Of a DNA stretch of 64,000 bases, positions 21,885-33,231 are shown one piece after another. The DNA is from Gautieria morchelliformis. Its lineage: Eukaryota > Basidiomycota > Agaricomycetes > Gomphales > Gomphaceae. Position 1 is the stretch's first letter; each line of letters begins with the position of its first letter. A program made the position numbers and the translations under genes. Below the pieces are notes generated by a model. The model saw only the letters and a program-made list of their open reading frames with translations, did not search any database and had not been told where the DNA came from. The stretch is from assembly GCA_015179125.1 (NCBI GenBank), contig WHVA01000198.1:62001-126000 (forward strand), read 5' to 3'.

Positions 21885-23363
21885 GTGGCCAGACCCTCAT
21901 CATCTCGCGCGACAGCACCCTTGCTAGTGCGTGCATCATTGGGGCTAGCGTCCCGATTATCAGCTCCCACCCCGACGACGACGACAACAGAGGGGCGGAG
22001 CGCGCCATCCGACGCAGCGTACGGCATCCCAGAAGGATGGGAGTCTGCCTCCTCTGTCTGGAAGGCGTATGACCCGGACAGAGCTCAGCATCTGGCTGAG
22101 CAGCCAAAAAAGAAGCCCAAGAAATTGTGCGGCACCCCCAACACCATCAATGGTCTGGCCATTGCGAGGGAAAGCGTGATCAGCGCATACCTGGCAGCGT
22201 CATTGTCGCACACAATCAATGACCCTCCCCTACAATGGCAGGTAGCATTGGTCGAAGCCCAGTACATCGGGCCTCATGTGGACCTGCTGCCACCGGCGGG
22301 GACAGTTCACCCTCCCTACCTGGGGGAGGGAGTGATCATACCACTCAGAGACCTGCCGGCCTCCGAGACGGGCCTCCTACCCTGACAGGTAGGTAAGGCG
22401 CAACAGGGTCGTACTCAATGGTAAGACGTCTGCCCGCTCAACGACCCACACTTCATTGAGCTCCTAGCGCATGCAAAAGACACGCCACAACTTGCGCGCA
22501 TGCGCGAGATGATCAGCATGTTCAAGTGCATCGAGCGCGAGCAGCGTGCTTGCAATCCCAAAAGGGATTGTCTCGTGATAGTGAACGGTACCCCGCACGA
22601 CATCGCTGCCATCCTAAGGGGTTGGATACACAACCCCAAAGGAATCCCATCTGCCATCCATGACAACACGGATGGAACCTTCAACCTAGACGACATGGAC
22701 GTCTGGATGTGGTTGAAGGCACTCCCACCCCGAGTTAAAGGGGTCGCGTCACCTCTCAAGTTGAGACTCCTCAACTTGTTCGGCTCGACCGGCCAATGGT
22801 CAAGCCTCGTTGTTGCCAGGGAATGCCTGACACCGCAGAGCACCAGCCTGCGGCTATCCATCATGGGTCCATATCCCGTGGGAGGCCAAGCTGGCCCCGA
22901 CATTCTGCTCGTTGAGATCACGCGATGGCTGGCTCACTACGCCAGCGTCACTCATGAACGAGCGGCGCGCATTGAACATTACGTTCAATGCAGCCTCACC
23001 GGTGCGGCATTCAGTGCCGCCACTCAGAAGGGCCAACAAAAGGTCCTTGAGACCAGCCATGTGAGGGCCACGGTGCCACCACCGCTCACCCACGCTCAGC
23101 TCGATCAAGAGCTGGTGCACTTCTGGCCTTCTCCCCAGGCTGAGGACCCGGCCGTCAAGGCCATGCTCCGCAAGGACACCGCCCTCGTCAACCAAGCGGA
23201 AAACCCCACCAGTGGTGAGGCAGAGCCCCCTCACCCAACCACCCCCGCGGATGTGGAGGTGCCTCTGGAGGAGTCGCATGCTCCACCAGCCCCATACGAT
23301 GACGATGTCATCGTATCGGAATCACTAGAGGACGCCATCATGGATGACCTCTATGAGTCCTAG
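21885..23363 (+). pseudogene. Unidentified protein, decayed orphan ORF
   Basis: I do not recognise this protein. Two long open stretches (about 21,885-22,385 and 22,430-23,363) belong to one gene: after a stop at 22,382 the sense continues one frame over as RRNRVVLNGK and returns to the original frame as DVCPLNDPHFIELLAHAK, so two frameshifts and a TAG separate them. No ATG opens the first stretch. The C-terminus is strongly acidic (DDDVIVSESLEDAIMDD). A purine tract and an LTR-like start follow 20-35 bases after the stop, so it may be the last ORF of an LTR element. A captured gene is the alternative. Confidence 0.45.
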
Positions 23364-23382
23364 GCGGTACCCTATAGTTGTC

Positions 23383-23590
23383 TATAGAGGGGGAGGGTGT
23401 AAATGACCTATGTATCTACATGTACACTAGTTATTACATAACCCCAGTGGGCCCCTTAGGGACCCACTGTATAGTTTATGCGTGGGAACCGGTCAGCGGT
23501 TCCCATCGGATCTTACCCTTATACTGTCACTACGTAGTTCAGAATACCAGTCCTTGGTCAAGTTCCGTTGTGCCCTTGTGATACAAGGCA
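23383..23590 (+). mobile_element. Possible polypurine tract and short LTR
   Basis: AGAGGGGGAGGG (23,386-23,397) is immediately followed by TGTAAATGACCTATG, the layout of a polypurine tract and LTR start. An end at ACAAGGCA near 23,590 would give an LTR of about 190 bp. No partner LTR was found, so this is a suggestion. Confidence 0.35.
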
Positions 23591-23599
23591 TAATATCGA

Positions 23600-24560
23600 C
23601 ATCTTTACAATTATAGGGTAGCGTACAGGGCAGCTCACAGGATAGCGTACCGCATAGGGGGTAGTGTAAAGGGTAGTGCACAGGGTGGCACACAGGGTAG
23701 TGCATGGGGTAGTGCACATGGTAGTGTACAGGGTAGTGCATAGGGTAGCGTACAGGGTAGCATACAGGGTAGCGTACGGGGTAGCATACAGGGTAGCGTA
23801 CAGGGTAGCATATGGGGTAGCATATGGGGTAGCTTATGGGGTAGCATACAAGGTAGCCCACAGGGTAGTGTACCTGGTAACCTACAGGGTAGTGTCTGGT
23901 GGCACACATGATAGCATACAGGGTGGCATACAGGGGAGTGCATGAGGTAGCCCACAGGGTACACTATAGGGTAGCATACAGGGTAGCTCATGGGGTAGCG
24001 TACCACGTAGCCGACAGGGTAGTGTATGGGGTGGCGCACATGGTAGCCTACAGGGTAGTGTATGGGGTAGCATGGTAGTGCATGGGGTAGCCCATAGGGT
24101 ACATTATAGGGTAGCGTACAGGGTAGCTCACAGGATCGCGTACCGCATAGGGGGTAGTGTAAAGGGTAGTGCACAGGGTGGCACACCGGGTAGTGTATGG
24201 GGTAGTGCACATGGTAGCGTACAGGGTAGCACACAGGGTAGCATACTGGCCAGCATACAGGGTTGTGCACAGGATAGTGCACAGGGTACTGCACCAGGTG
24301 GTGGACATGGTCGTGTATGGGGTAGCACACAGGGTAGTGTATGGTGTAGCAAACAAGGTAGTGTATAGGGTGTACGGTATTGTATGGGGTAGTACACAGG
24401 GTAGTGTACAGGGTGGTGTACAAGGTAGCATATGGGGTAGCCCACAGGGTACCTTACAGGGTTGCTTACAGGATAGCATACAGGGTAGAGCACAGGGTAG
24501 TGTGCTTCTTAACATACAGGGTAACATCCATGGTATTGTACTGGGTGGTGCAAAGCACCG
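23600..24560. repeat. 12-bp minisatellite, about 80 units
   Basis: Repeats of GTAGYRTACAGG with drift (GTAGCATATGGG, GTAGTGCACAGG). Since 12 is divisible by 3, all frames stay open for long stretches and encode tetrapeptide repeats (VAYR/VAHR on plus, YPVC/YPVR on minus). A higher-order duplication is visible: the block at about 23,622-23,720 recurs at 24,111-24,220 including the distinctive CGCATAGGGGGTAGTGTAAA. The array stops where the chromovirus pol fragment begins. Confidence 0.9.
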
Positions 24561-24589
24561 AGGAGGTGCGGGCACCAAATGCCACAGAG

Positions 24590-26575
24590 GAGTATAGACT
24601 GCACAGGAGCATCGGACGTTGCGGAATGACGACAGAACATCATTCCAAGCACGTATGCTCGATCAGCTGCCCCATAGAAGAGCATCAGAAGATGGTGGGG
24701 GGTGGCATCTGATTGCCTTCTTCTTCTCTAAAAGCCTTAGTCCGGTCGAGTGGAACTATGAGATCCACGACAAGGAAATGCTGGCAATCATCCAAGCGCT
24801 GGAGGAGTGGCGACACTTCCTTGAGGGGCCTCTATGCCCGTTTGAGATCTGGACAGACCACAAGAACCTTGAGTACTTCTGCACGTCTAAGAAGTTGAAC
24901 CGACGACAAGCACGGTGGTCCCTACACCTGTCCCTGTTTTGACTTCATGCTCTACCACCGCCACGGCCACACCATGGGCAAGCCCGATGCCCTATCCTGC
25001 TGCGCAGATCATGGAAGCAGAAGCGGTGACAATGCTGATATGACATTACTCTGCCCAAGTCTCTTTGCAATCCGCGCCATCGAAGGAGTAACTGCAGTTG
25101 GGGCGGAAGTGGAAAAGCTCCGGGACATACGGAGGCAGTACCAGAATGGAGAGAAGGAGGAATCAGTGGTGAAGGCGGTGGAGGAACTGCGGAAAGGGCA
25201 CTCACGGTCTGTACGGGCAGCGGAGGGGTCAGAACCTGATGGGCTGCTCCACTTCAGAGGCAATGTCTATGTTCCAGGTGGCGCGGACCTCCGCCGCCAC
25301 AACATGTCCCAACACCATGACACCCGGGTCGCTGGGCATGCTGGCAGGTGGAAGATGCTAGAGTTAGTGGCTTGGAACTACTGGTGGCCTCAGATGGCCT
25401 GCTACATTGGACAGTACGTGAAGATGTGCAACCTTTGTCTCGAGACCAAAGCACAGCGACATCCGCCTGTCGGAGAGCTCGTTCCACTCCCGATTCCAGA
25501 ATCCTGCTGGGACACCATCAGTGTCAACTTCATCATTGAACTCCCAGAGTCTCATGGCTACGACGCAATTATGAATGTTGTGGACTCGGTAAGCAAGGTG
25601 TCCCACTTCATTCCGACGCACACGACGATCACAGCCCTTGGAGCGGCCCGCCTGTTCCTTGCGCATGTCTGGAAGTTGCATGGGCTCCTGAAGCAAGTCG
25701 TTTCCGACTGAGGTCCACAGTTTGTTGCGGAACTGACTCGGGAGCTCTACCGCCTGCTCGGCATGATGCTGGCTGCCACCACAGCATACCATCCACAGGG
25801 TGACGGACAGACGGAACAGGTCAATCAGGAGCTGGAGCAATATCTCTGCCTCTTTGTCAATGAGAGGCAGGATGACTGGGACGAGTTACTTCCACTGGCG
25901 GAATTCTAATACAACAACCATGTACACGCGGCCACACAACAGACTCCCTTCATGCTCAACTCTGGATGACACCCGCGGATGGGCTTCGAACCACACCAGG
26001 CAGAGTCCCAACTCGAGACAGTCAATGAGTTCCAAGACCGCATGGACTCCACCCTTTTGGAAGCCAAGTCTGCCCTTGCGAAGGCCAAGAATGACATGGC
26101 AAGGTACTACAACCAACGGCAGGTTCCTGCCCCAGAGTACCAAGTTGGAGACAAGGTGTATCTAGATGCAAGTGACATCCACACCACACGCCCTTCGCAG
26201 AAGCTTGCCCAACGCTACCTTGGGCCCTTCACAGTGATGTGGAGGGTTGGATGGAATGTGTACCGCCTCCGACTTCCAAACTCCATGTCCCGCCTACAAC
26301 CCGTCTTCAATGTAGTGAAGTTGCTCCCTGCACTTGAGGACCCAATTCCAGGGCGGAAGGCTCGTCCACCACCTCCACCAGAAATTGTAGATGGGGAAGA
26401 GCACTATGTGGTGGAACGGATCCTGGACAGCCGGTTTGTGCGAGGACAACTCCAATTCCTCGTGAAATGGGAAGGGTATGGGTATGAGGAGGATTCGTGG
26501 GTCCCGGAGCAAGATGTGTCCACTCCGGACAGACTCCATGAGTTCTATAGGACACACCCTGGTGCCCCTCGCTGA
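24590..26575 (+). pseudogene. Ty3/Gypsy chromovirus pol (RT end, RNase H, integrase, chromodomain)
   Basis: 5'-truncated polyprotein. RT/RNase H block: [33 protein letters not shown] and [14 protein letters not shown] one-base insertion near 24,942 shifts the frame before [20 protein letters not shown]. Integrase: zinc motif HAGRWKMLELVAWNYWWPQM with C-NLC, core DTISVNFIIELPESHGYDAI, then VSD and a TGA at about 25,709 in place of the usual Arg, then GPQFVAELTRELYRL. Further in-frame stops lie near 25,909 and 25,968. The C-terminus (VERILDSRFVRGQLQFLVKW to the stop at 26,573) is a chromodomain, which identifies a chromovirus. It cannot be active. Confidence 0.9.
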
Positions 26576-26626
26576 ATCCGCTTGCTGGCCTTTCAATCCC
26601 TCATACGCCTGAAATAGGACCCTTGA

Positions 26627-27219
26627 TGTCATAGGGCTGTGCAGGGCTATACAGGGCTATGCTAGGCTATTCAGGGCTGTGTAAGGCTATGCCGAGCAGT
26701 GCAAATCAGGGAAGGTGATTGGCTAGCTATTCTTAATTTCCTTGCACAAACACACCACTATAGTTACAATGGTGTTTTTAGCTGTGCAAATATTTACTTA
26801 TGACATCACTCACCTAATAGATAGAAGCTCCCCATTTTACATAATCCTGTGTAATTTACAATATAAAAGGAGGCCATTCTGACCCCCTAGGATCATCATC
26901 CAATCTAGCAATCTACTGCTTCTATCCTACACGTGACTCATGTGACTTGCATCTTACTAAGCTGCTAATCCCAGCTAGGGTTATTCACTTACTTTAGTGT
27001 CTAATTCCTTGTTAAGTAGATACTTTTCTGCTTAGCCACCTAGACTAATCCTCCGGGTGGAATTCTACAGAGTGAGTCTGTCAATTGATAGTCTTGCCAT
27101 ATACCCGAGAGAGTTGATCAGTTGATTTTCCTGGTTAATATCTTTCACAAGTCAATTCCTGTTACCTGTAAAAGCCGCTTTAGATTCCATTCTTTGCCTC
27201 TCGTTTTATTGCTGTGTCA
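26627..27219 (+). mobile_element. 3' LTR of the chromovirus
   Basis: Starts TGTCATAGGGCTGTGC about 52 bases after the pol stop (a start at TGATGTCA 26,624 is also possible) and ends GCTGTGTCA. It contains a TATA-like AATATAAAAGG near 26,860. The next bases (ATCATCTGGCTGTGG) are the Walker A exon of an NTPase/nuclease copy, so the element inserted into that gene. The 5' LTR is missing. A related LTR lies inverted at 19,636-20,405. Confidence 0.75.
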
Positions 27220-27392
27220 ATCATCTGGCTGTGGCCAATTGAGGATGCTTCACGAAGCGTCTCGTCATATACACACAGTCATCATAAGTTTCGGGATCTC
27301 CTCTCACGGTATGTCATGTTATTCAAGTTTACAGCAAGTAAGTTAACTATGGTGCAAGCCTTTCCAGAATCGGGTAGGCAAGTCCGCACATA
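27220..27392 (+). pseudogene. Fragment of a fourth NTPase/nuclease copy (copy D)
   Basis: Matches 12,263-12,430 of copy A: the Walker A exon, the intron (GTATGTCATGTTATTCAAG), and the start of the next exon (AFPESGRQVRTY). The Walker A reads SGCGQL, so the catalytic Lys is Gln here. It is cut on the left by the chromovirus LTR and on the right by a T tract. Confidence 0.8.
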
Positions 27393-27455
27393 TCTTTTTT
27401 TTTTTTTGTTCATCCAAGTTACATAAATACGATTTAAAAAAAAAAAAAAAAAAAG
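27393..27455. repeat. Paired T and A homopolymer tracts at the inner end of copy B
   Basis: A run of T, then about 30 bases (GTTCATCCAAGTTACATAAA within), then a run of A before the flank of copy B starts. It resembles two poly(A) tails pointing away from or towards each other, or a very short truncated LINE insert. The corresponding end of copy A is also at a T tract (15,196). Confidence 0.5.
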
Positions 27456-30400
27456 GTCCAAAAGTTTTGGAAACTTGGTGTCCAGACCAAGGTAAACACA
27501 AGAACAGCTCGGTGGTGACTCGGGGTGCACTCAGTCTGGACCTCCAACCTCATCTTTATCATACCCTACCATTTTGACCATAGGTGCACTGGGCAGAAGC
27601 CTTCGTTGACGGAATAATCTAACCTAGGAGTGTATAGATTCACCGGTCATTTTGGTGCGTTGCGTACTGTACCGGTTGCATACGAGGATGTACATCCACG
27701 TCTTGCCTTGGCAGCGCCCTGCCGGAATGATAACAACCAACTATCAACTCGTGACATACTGACTACGGGATTGAAATGGTAGCACAACTACCATTCAGTT
27801 AATTCAAATGGTAGCACAACTACCATTCAGTTAATTCACATCACCGCAGAACTAACCCATTTATCTGCCCAAACACCCACCCTCTTCCCGGCGGATGAAG
27901 ATACGCGCCGCAAGCTACATCACCGTGGGTCAATAACGTCCGTGTATCATTGATGATATTGTCCATTCCCGCGTGCCGAGGTGAAATCAATCCGCACTCT
28001 CGTCGTCGATGTCCGAGGCAACGTCAACAGACATGTTTTCTGCCGTAAAGTCAAGTGGGAAAAACACATCCCAATGTCTAGGATCGGAGTGCGCCCCGGG
28101 AGTCATCCGCCGCATGATGTCAGAGGCGGATTCATGAGCACCGCGACTGTAAATATCAGCCACATCACTGCACGAAAGAAGCTCACGCCATATTCCCTCG
28201 TCCTCCTCTTGAATTGGACGGAAGACCTCGTGGCTCATGCCGGCAGCAAAAAATCTGAAATGCTGCTGTGATAGCGGCACGTCCTTCGACTGGGAACGAG
28301 TCTTTGCAGAACGCTTCCAAGGGGGACATGTAAGCACAGGTGTGTTTGTTGCGATACTGAGCACGAGTTTGATGATCGGGATATCCCCTACAAAACAAGT
28401 ATGAAATAATAAATCAAAAGCGGCATATTAAAGCGAGTGTTACCTGGATGGTCCTTGTCAAAAATCCCTGCATGGTTTGGATCCATGCTTGTGAATATGG
28501 CGTCCCGTGGTTTATGCAAAGGCACGGCGTTCCTGCACCGTATAGCGATCACCGTGATGTTCTCTGTGACCAATTCCTTGCCCTTGTAGCAAACAGGTAT
28601 GATTGCGTCGATTTCAAGTTGACTATCTGCACAAAGGACCCCTGCCCCGCGCGCCATCAGACGCATCAAGAATTTACGACTGCAAAGTAACCTCAGCGTG
28701 AACAGACACAACACAATTCAAGGCTCACTTGACGACTTTGTGGTCTGTCACCTTCACAAAGTGGGTACAGTGTGTCCAAGAATCTTTGAAGGCCTCTTTC
28801 AGGGATGGCCCATCTTCATACGCTTGAGCGTCCAGCACGATAGCCTTGTGTCCATCGGCAAAAAGGTTTGTGAGAAAGGCAGTGACGGGCACCAGGATAT
28901 GGTAACGCATTGGCGTGCGCGAAGTATCCAAATTACGACACGCCATATCCCGAGCTAGCAATAGTAGCAGCATGCACGCTAGCCCCGCTGGGTCGCCTTT
29001 GGACAAAAAGCGGTTGGATAGAAAACGATGAAGGACGCGTACAGGGCGGTCTGTAAGAGCTCTTTCGGTTTTCATATTCTTCGCTGCCGCCTCGATTAAA
29101 ACAGGTTCCGAAGGCGCCACCGTATACATGATATCCGCAAACGGTTCTATTTTGAGGCATATTCGCATGCGGGATTCCACCTGCCGCCGTTCTGCCTCTC
29201 GACCATCCTCAGTTAGAGCGTTGAATTCTAGCGGCAACCGGATTGCGAGTGGTGCGATACTGATGGAGCTGTGGAAAGTATCGTCGTCGCCGTCAAGCAG
29301 TTTGCGGATAGCGAAGTGTACGATGTCCTCGTTGTGTTTGTATTCACATTCGTTATAATACTGAAACCCCCAAATCGCATCATACCGAGTTTCATCGCAT
29401 CAGGCTGTTGAACAGGTCAATATACCTAGGATCACAAGACTCACAGGGGTCTCCCCAGTGACAGCGTATATTCCATGGTTGTGGCATCGTCCAGTGTCTT
29501 CCCTTCCGCCAATTTCATCGCCAATTGGTCATAGTCAACCAGGGTGATAGGTGGACGAGGGTAGATGCGGCCGTCTTGCATCCGCGAGGACTTACCCCGC
29601 ATTGAGACTGGACGGAACTGCTTGACCGATCCAGCCGTTGACAAAGACACGCCAAAAATGGGCCACCACAGGAGATGCCGAAATACTCGACGAGTCTTTT
29701 CGAGAACATCCCAATCTTTCCTCGGGTCGGCCAGGTCGCTGGCTTCATCGAAGCCCAGGAGAAGCTTAACATTCAGATGTCCTTGGGGAGGTATTTTATC
29801 TATGAGGGTTTTGGTAGCCTTCGCCAGTGCTCGCTCCACTCCATCTAAAAATTGAAATTTAAATCAAGGTGTAACGCACAATGTGCGTGGATGGGACAGA
29901 CCTGACTGATAGGAGGGACTCGTTTCACCAGGCGACGGCGGTGTTCGAGTCTGAATGCCCTGCTGCAGGGTAGGGCTCTTTAGTGGCAAAAACTTCTGAA
30001 ATAAGACATGCTCTGTACTTCAATCTCGCTGGCTTCTGATATCACAGCATCAAAAAAGGCCTCCTGCTGTGACAATTTCTCAGCGTCGCCGTACCCCAAG
30101 TATTCGGCCAACTCGGACGGAGACTGAAAGTCGAGTTTGGAGAGCGCCCGGAACAGTGAAGCGAGAAAACTGGCGACTCTATTCTCACACTGTTCCTCGG
30201 TGCGCGCATTGACAAGATATTCCCGGACTTGCGTATCCGGATTTGGAAAAGCTTGTACGATAGTCAACATATTTGCTGTAAACTTGAATAACATGACATA
30301 CCTTCACGGCTCCCGAAATTCATGATGACTGTGTGTATATGGTGGGACGCTTCATGGAGCATCCTCGATTTGCCACAGCCAGATGATTGGATCAGCGCAA

Positions 30401-31188
30401 CGTGGTTATAATACTGTACGGTGTATAAAAATGTGTAGTTATTATATATGAAAATGCACACCACGCGTGAATTTGGCTTAGAATAGAGTGCGTCGATTGT
30501 TTTGATGAAAGAAGTATGTGCTGCTCCCGCGTATGGGGTTTTCCAGGCAGCTTTAACGATGTGTGAGCGCTATTATTGACACGGATTATCTAGTCTGACC
30601 TTGGTTTGCCGTCTCTGAAAGCGATAGATACAAAACAGGCTTGCTGGACGTCCCTCCAGTCGAGACTCGTGGAGGCTGCAGGATTTCTAAACGACTAGTT
30701 AGACTCTCTCAGCTTGAAAAACTGATATCAGGTCTGACCTAAATTACGAATGGGTGCGAATGCCTTGGTATTCCATGCCTCTTGCAGTTCTCCAAGAAGG
30801 CCGCCCTCGGTGTCCAGGAGACTCCGAGCTTCGCCCGGGTGGTGATATTTTTGGTTCAAATCTTCACTTGTACCAACGATGATTGTTATAAGGTGTGGGG
30901 CAAACTGGGAGCAAGGCAATTGAAGGCGTCCACACGCTACTAAAACCGGGTCTGCCATAACTTCATTGTCCATTTGTACATGCTCCTCGGGTGTAGCAGG
31001 ATATGGAGTACTGTCCAGGCGCTGAATCTTCCGTGGTGGAATCCCTGAACTGGCTTGCGAGCCGCTTTCGCATGCGTCGTGCGATCGTTTCTTGTTTTCA
31101 CTCATTGTGGAACAAATCAAGTGGTTTGTCACGTGTGACGTACTCGGATTCATTATCTTCTGGGCCCTTGGTCTATATAGGAGACAGG
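27455..31188 (-). repeat. Right arm (inner block) of the inverted duplication
   Basis: Near-identical reverse complement of about 11,470-15,190. The arm continues at 33,232-33,512 and 49,552-49,830 after two insertions. One local difference is a second copy of a 30-base segment (ATGGTAGCACAACTACCATTCAGTTAATTCA-like) at about 27,775-27,840. Confidence 0.85.
27985..31160 (-). pseudogene. P-loop NTPase with PD-(D/E)XK-like domain, copy B
   Basis: Inverted near-identical copy of the gene at 11,503-14,679. It has the same exon order: disordered N-terminus (about 30,740-31,160), Walker A exon SGCGKSRMLHEASHHIH (about 30,350-30,390), LGFDEASDLADPRKDWDVLE, and the nuclease-like RGAGVLCADSQLEIDAIIPV with the same VIAIRCRN in place of Q-x-K. 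A 10-bp deletion at about 29,392 (relative to GATGAACAGCTTTAAAACTC in copy A) shifts the frame at the start of the long middle exon, so this copy is probably broken. Other differences are mostly single substitutions (STTG to STAG, ATV to AIV). Copies A and B must be recent duplicates. Confidence 0.7.
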
Positions 31189-33230
31189 TGTGGCTTGCCG
31201 GAGGGGCACGGTCAAAATCAACTGGGTGGGCGCTCGGCTTTGTCCACACCGGCTAACACCGAGTCCATTTTCAGTCATCGCCCATGTCGTATACTGACCG
31301 TTCGAACAGGTTATTATTGATAATGAAGCCGTCCGCCGTTGTTGATCCTCGATAAGCCTACGACTTCGTCACTCAGGAAGGAATTGTCTTTTAAAGATGA
31401 TGCTATGGTTTTCTCATCTCTGCCTGCCAGGAGGTGAGTTATACAAATCTCCACTATCGTTGTTACTTCCAAAAAAAACAAAAAACTTTTTAATAATGTG
31501 AATTTATAGGATTGGAACTAATTTTCTATGTGTACAGGTCCGTACACGCGACCACACACGCTGGTTCAGCTCTTAGCGCGTACGCCGATCCTGCCCGTCA
31601 CTGGTGGAGCACACTCGCACAGGCACGACGAACGGCGGTCTGTCTCCGCCACAATTTTCCATGTTTATTGTCTTGTGAGCCAAACTGAGTTTCAATGTTC
31701 CGCTCCACATTCTAACACTACAATTATAGCACAAATATCTCTTTCCCCACATCCATCATTCCTCTAACCATGTCCGCAAGTGCTCCAGACAATTCTCGTT
31801 GTGCCACTGATGTCCCCGGTGAGGGCTATGGCGAGATATTCAGTCGAAAGACCGCGGCCGGACTTTGTACTCGGTGTCATCACCTGACGAAGATCGCAGA
31901 TGATGCACTCGAACACGGGAGATTTGCAGTGCGTATTTGTTTGCTGTCGTCATTGTGCCACTTATAACATAACATAGCAAATCCCGCAATGTGGTGACTG
32001 TGGGCTCGCATTCAAGAACATTACAGGGGTGCGTTGTGGTGCTTGCAAGAAGTTAAGTGAGTGAAATTTCCAGGTCTGGGGAGTCTACCGCTTAAGGGTA
32101 GCTTCGGCTTTTGCAGAGGATCAGGAATTAGGACGTGTGGATCAAATACTCATCGACAAACATCATGACTGTGTGATGGCCTTCAATGCTCGACTGAGTC
32201 GAAATGGTTCACAGCCGCATCCTGCATCCAATCCACTCTCCCAGGTCAATAACCAGCCGACAATAAGCCTGACCACCGAATCCATCACTGCTGCTAAGCA
32301 AGCGGCTGGTCCGGCGCGTGAGGCTCATCTTACGGTTTGTATCGACGTGCGCAACCAGAGGCAAGATTTCAAGTGCCTTTGGCTCGACTGTTCGGGCATA
32401 TCCTGAATCGGTTACTATGGCTGGTGAGTTCCTATCTTCGGCTTATTATACAAACTGACAACTGTACGGACAGAAATTCATGCAGATGTCATTGCGAGTG
32501 TCAATCGGACATGGGTCAAAACCCATGATTACAGTTTACAGCGGTGAGAGCTGAAACATCCTTCCCTTTCATAATAGACATTTCCAGGCCATCCTTGATG
32601 ACTTTGTTGCATGCTGGAATAGCCACAGGGTCTGGACACAACACAACAAACTAATGCCATCTGGTGCTACCCCTCGCAACATCTTTACATCTCCTCAAGC
32701 TTATGGGGGCGAACAATGTTCAATACCGGTGTCACAAGAGGCCATCGATGCTCTACGTAAAAACATTCCTTTCAACCGTGAGGAAGCCTTAAATTTTTGT
32801 GACGAGGACTTCAGTGCCATCGCAAATGGGGTTTGGAGCGATCTCAACTCCCCTCCACGCACTGTATCAAATGGCTGGGAGGTTTTCACGAAAATGCTAC
32901 CTTTGTTGCCCACTTCTGGACTCTGATACTGCAATATAGTATAACTATGTTCCTAGTAGGCGAAGCCCATCATGACCTCAATAACGTAGACTGCTGTAAG
33001 CTCGAGAATACTCCCCTCGAGAGTATATTATGTATATAACCTTGATCGAGAGACATCTTTGAGACGTTGTACCCACCAGCTATAGGTTTTGTCAGGACTT
33101 AAAGGTCTGTAGTAGTGAAATAGTACTTATTGCTACCAGTATTAGTCACCAAGTAACTGGTCCGCAGCAGTGGACAGGCCCATAAAAGACCGACCCAGTT
33201 GATTTTGACCGTGCCCCTCCGGCAAACCTC
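31189..33230 (+). mobile_element. TIR DNA transposon, 2.04 kb, non-autonomous
   Basis: Terminal inverted repeats of about 38 bp: the left starts TGTGGCTTGCCGGAGGGGCA, the right read inward starts TGAGGTTTGCCGGAGGGGCA, and both continue CGGTCAAAATCAACTGGGT. It is flanked by GACAGG (31,183-31,188 and 33,232-33,237; AGACAGG if the end is one base earlier). Removing element plus one flank copy recreates GGAGACAGGGCTTTGGTC, as found uninterrupted in the left arm near 11,460. It carries remnants of a Cys-rich, integrase-like protein. The superfamily is unresolved. Confidence 0.85.
31770..32926 (+). pseudogene. Cys-rich zinc protein with integrase-like C-terminus (TIR element ORF)
   Basis: Exons: 31,770-31,927 (three-Cys start, LCTRCHHLTKIADDALEHGR), 31,977-32,056 (QIPQCGDCGLAFKNITGVRC then GACKKL), about 32,115 onward (EDQELGRVDQILIDKHHDCV), and 32,590-32,926. 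The three C-x2-C pairs suggest zinc binding. The last exon has FVACWNSHRVWTQHNKLMPS followed by GATPRNIF, resembling the tail after the catalytic core of fungal integrase-core-domain (rve-like) proteins. The core itself, with its D,D-35-E residues, would lie between 32,400 and 32,590 and is almost entirely missing, so the element looks internally deleted. The link to rve-type transposases is family knowledge plus inference. Confidence 0.5.
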
Positions 33231-33231
33231 A

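Noticed and set aside
21164..22027. Long minus-strand open frames (up to 287 codons) over the GC-rich array
   Set aside because: They follow the 32-bp repeat, exist in three frames at once and have no conserved motif. The repeat explains them.
22400..22450. tRNA-like string TACTCAATGGTAAGACG
   Set aside because: No cloverleaf or B box could be drawn. It lies inside the frameshifted part of the orphan ORF (VVLNGK).
23600..24560. CRISPR-like array
   Set aside because: Units are contiguous without unique spacers, and the setting is eukaryotic.
23635..24578. YPVC/YPVR-rich and VAYR-rich reading frames
   Set aside because: A 12-bp repeat keeps all frames open. No start, intron or flanking domain supports a protein.
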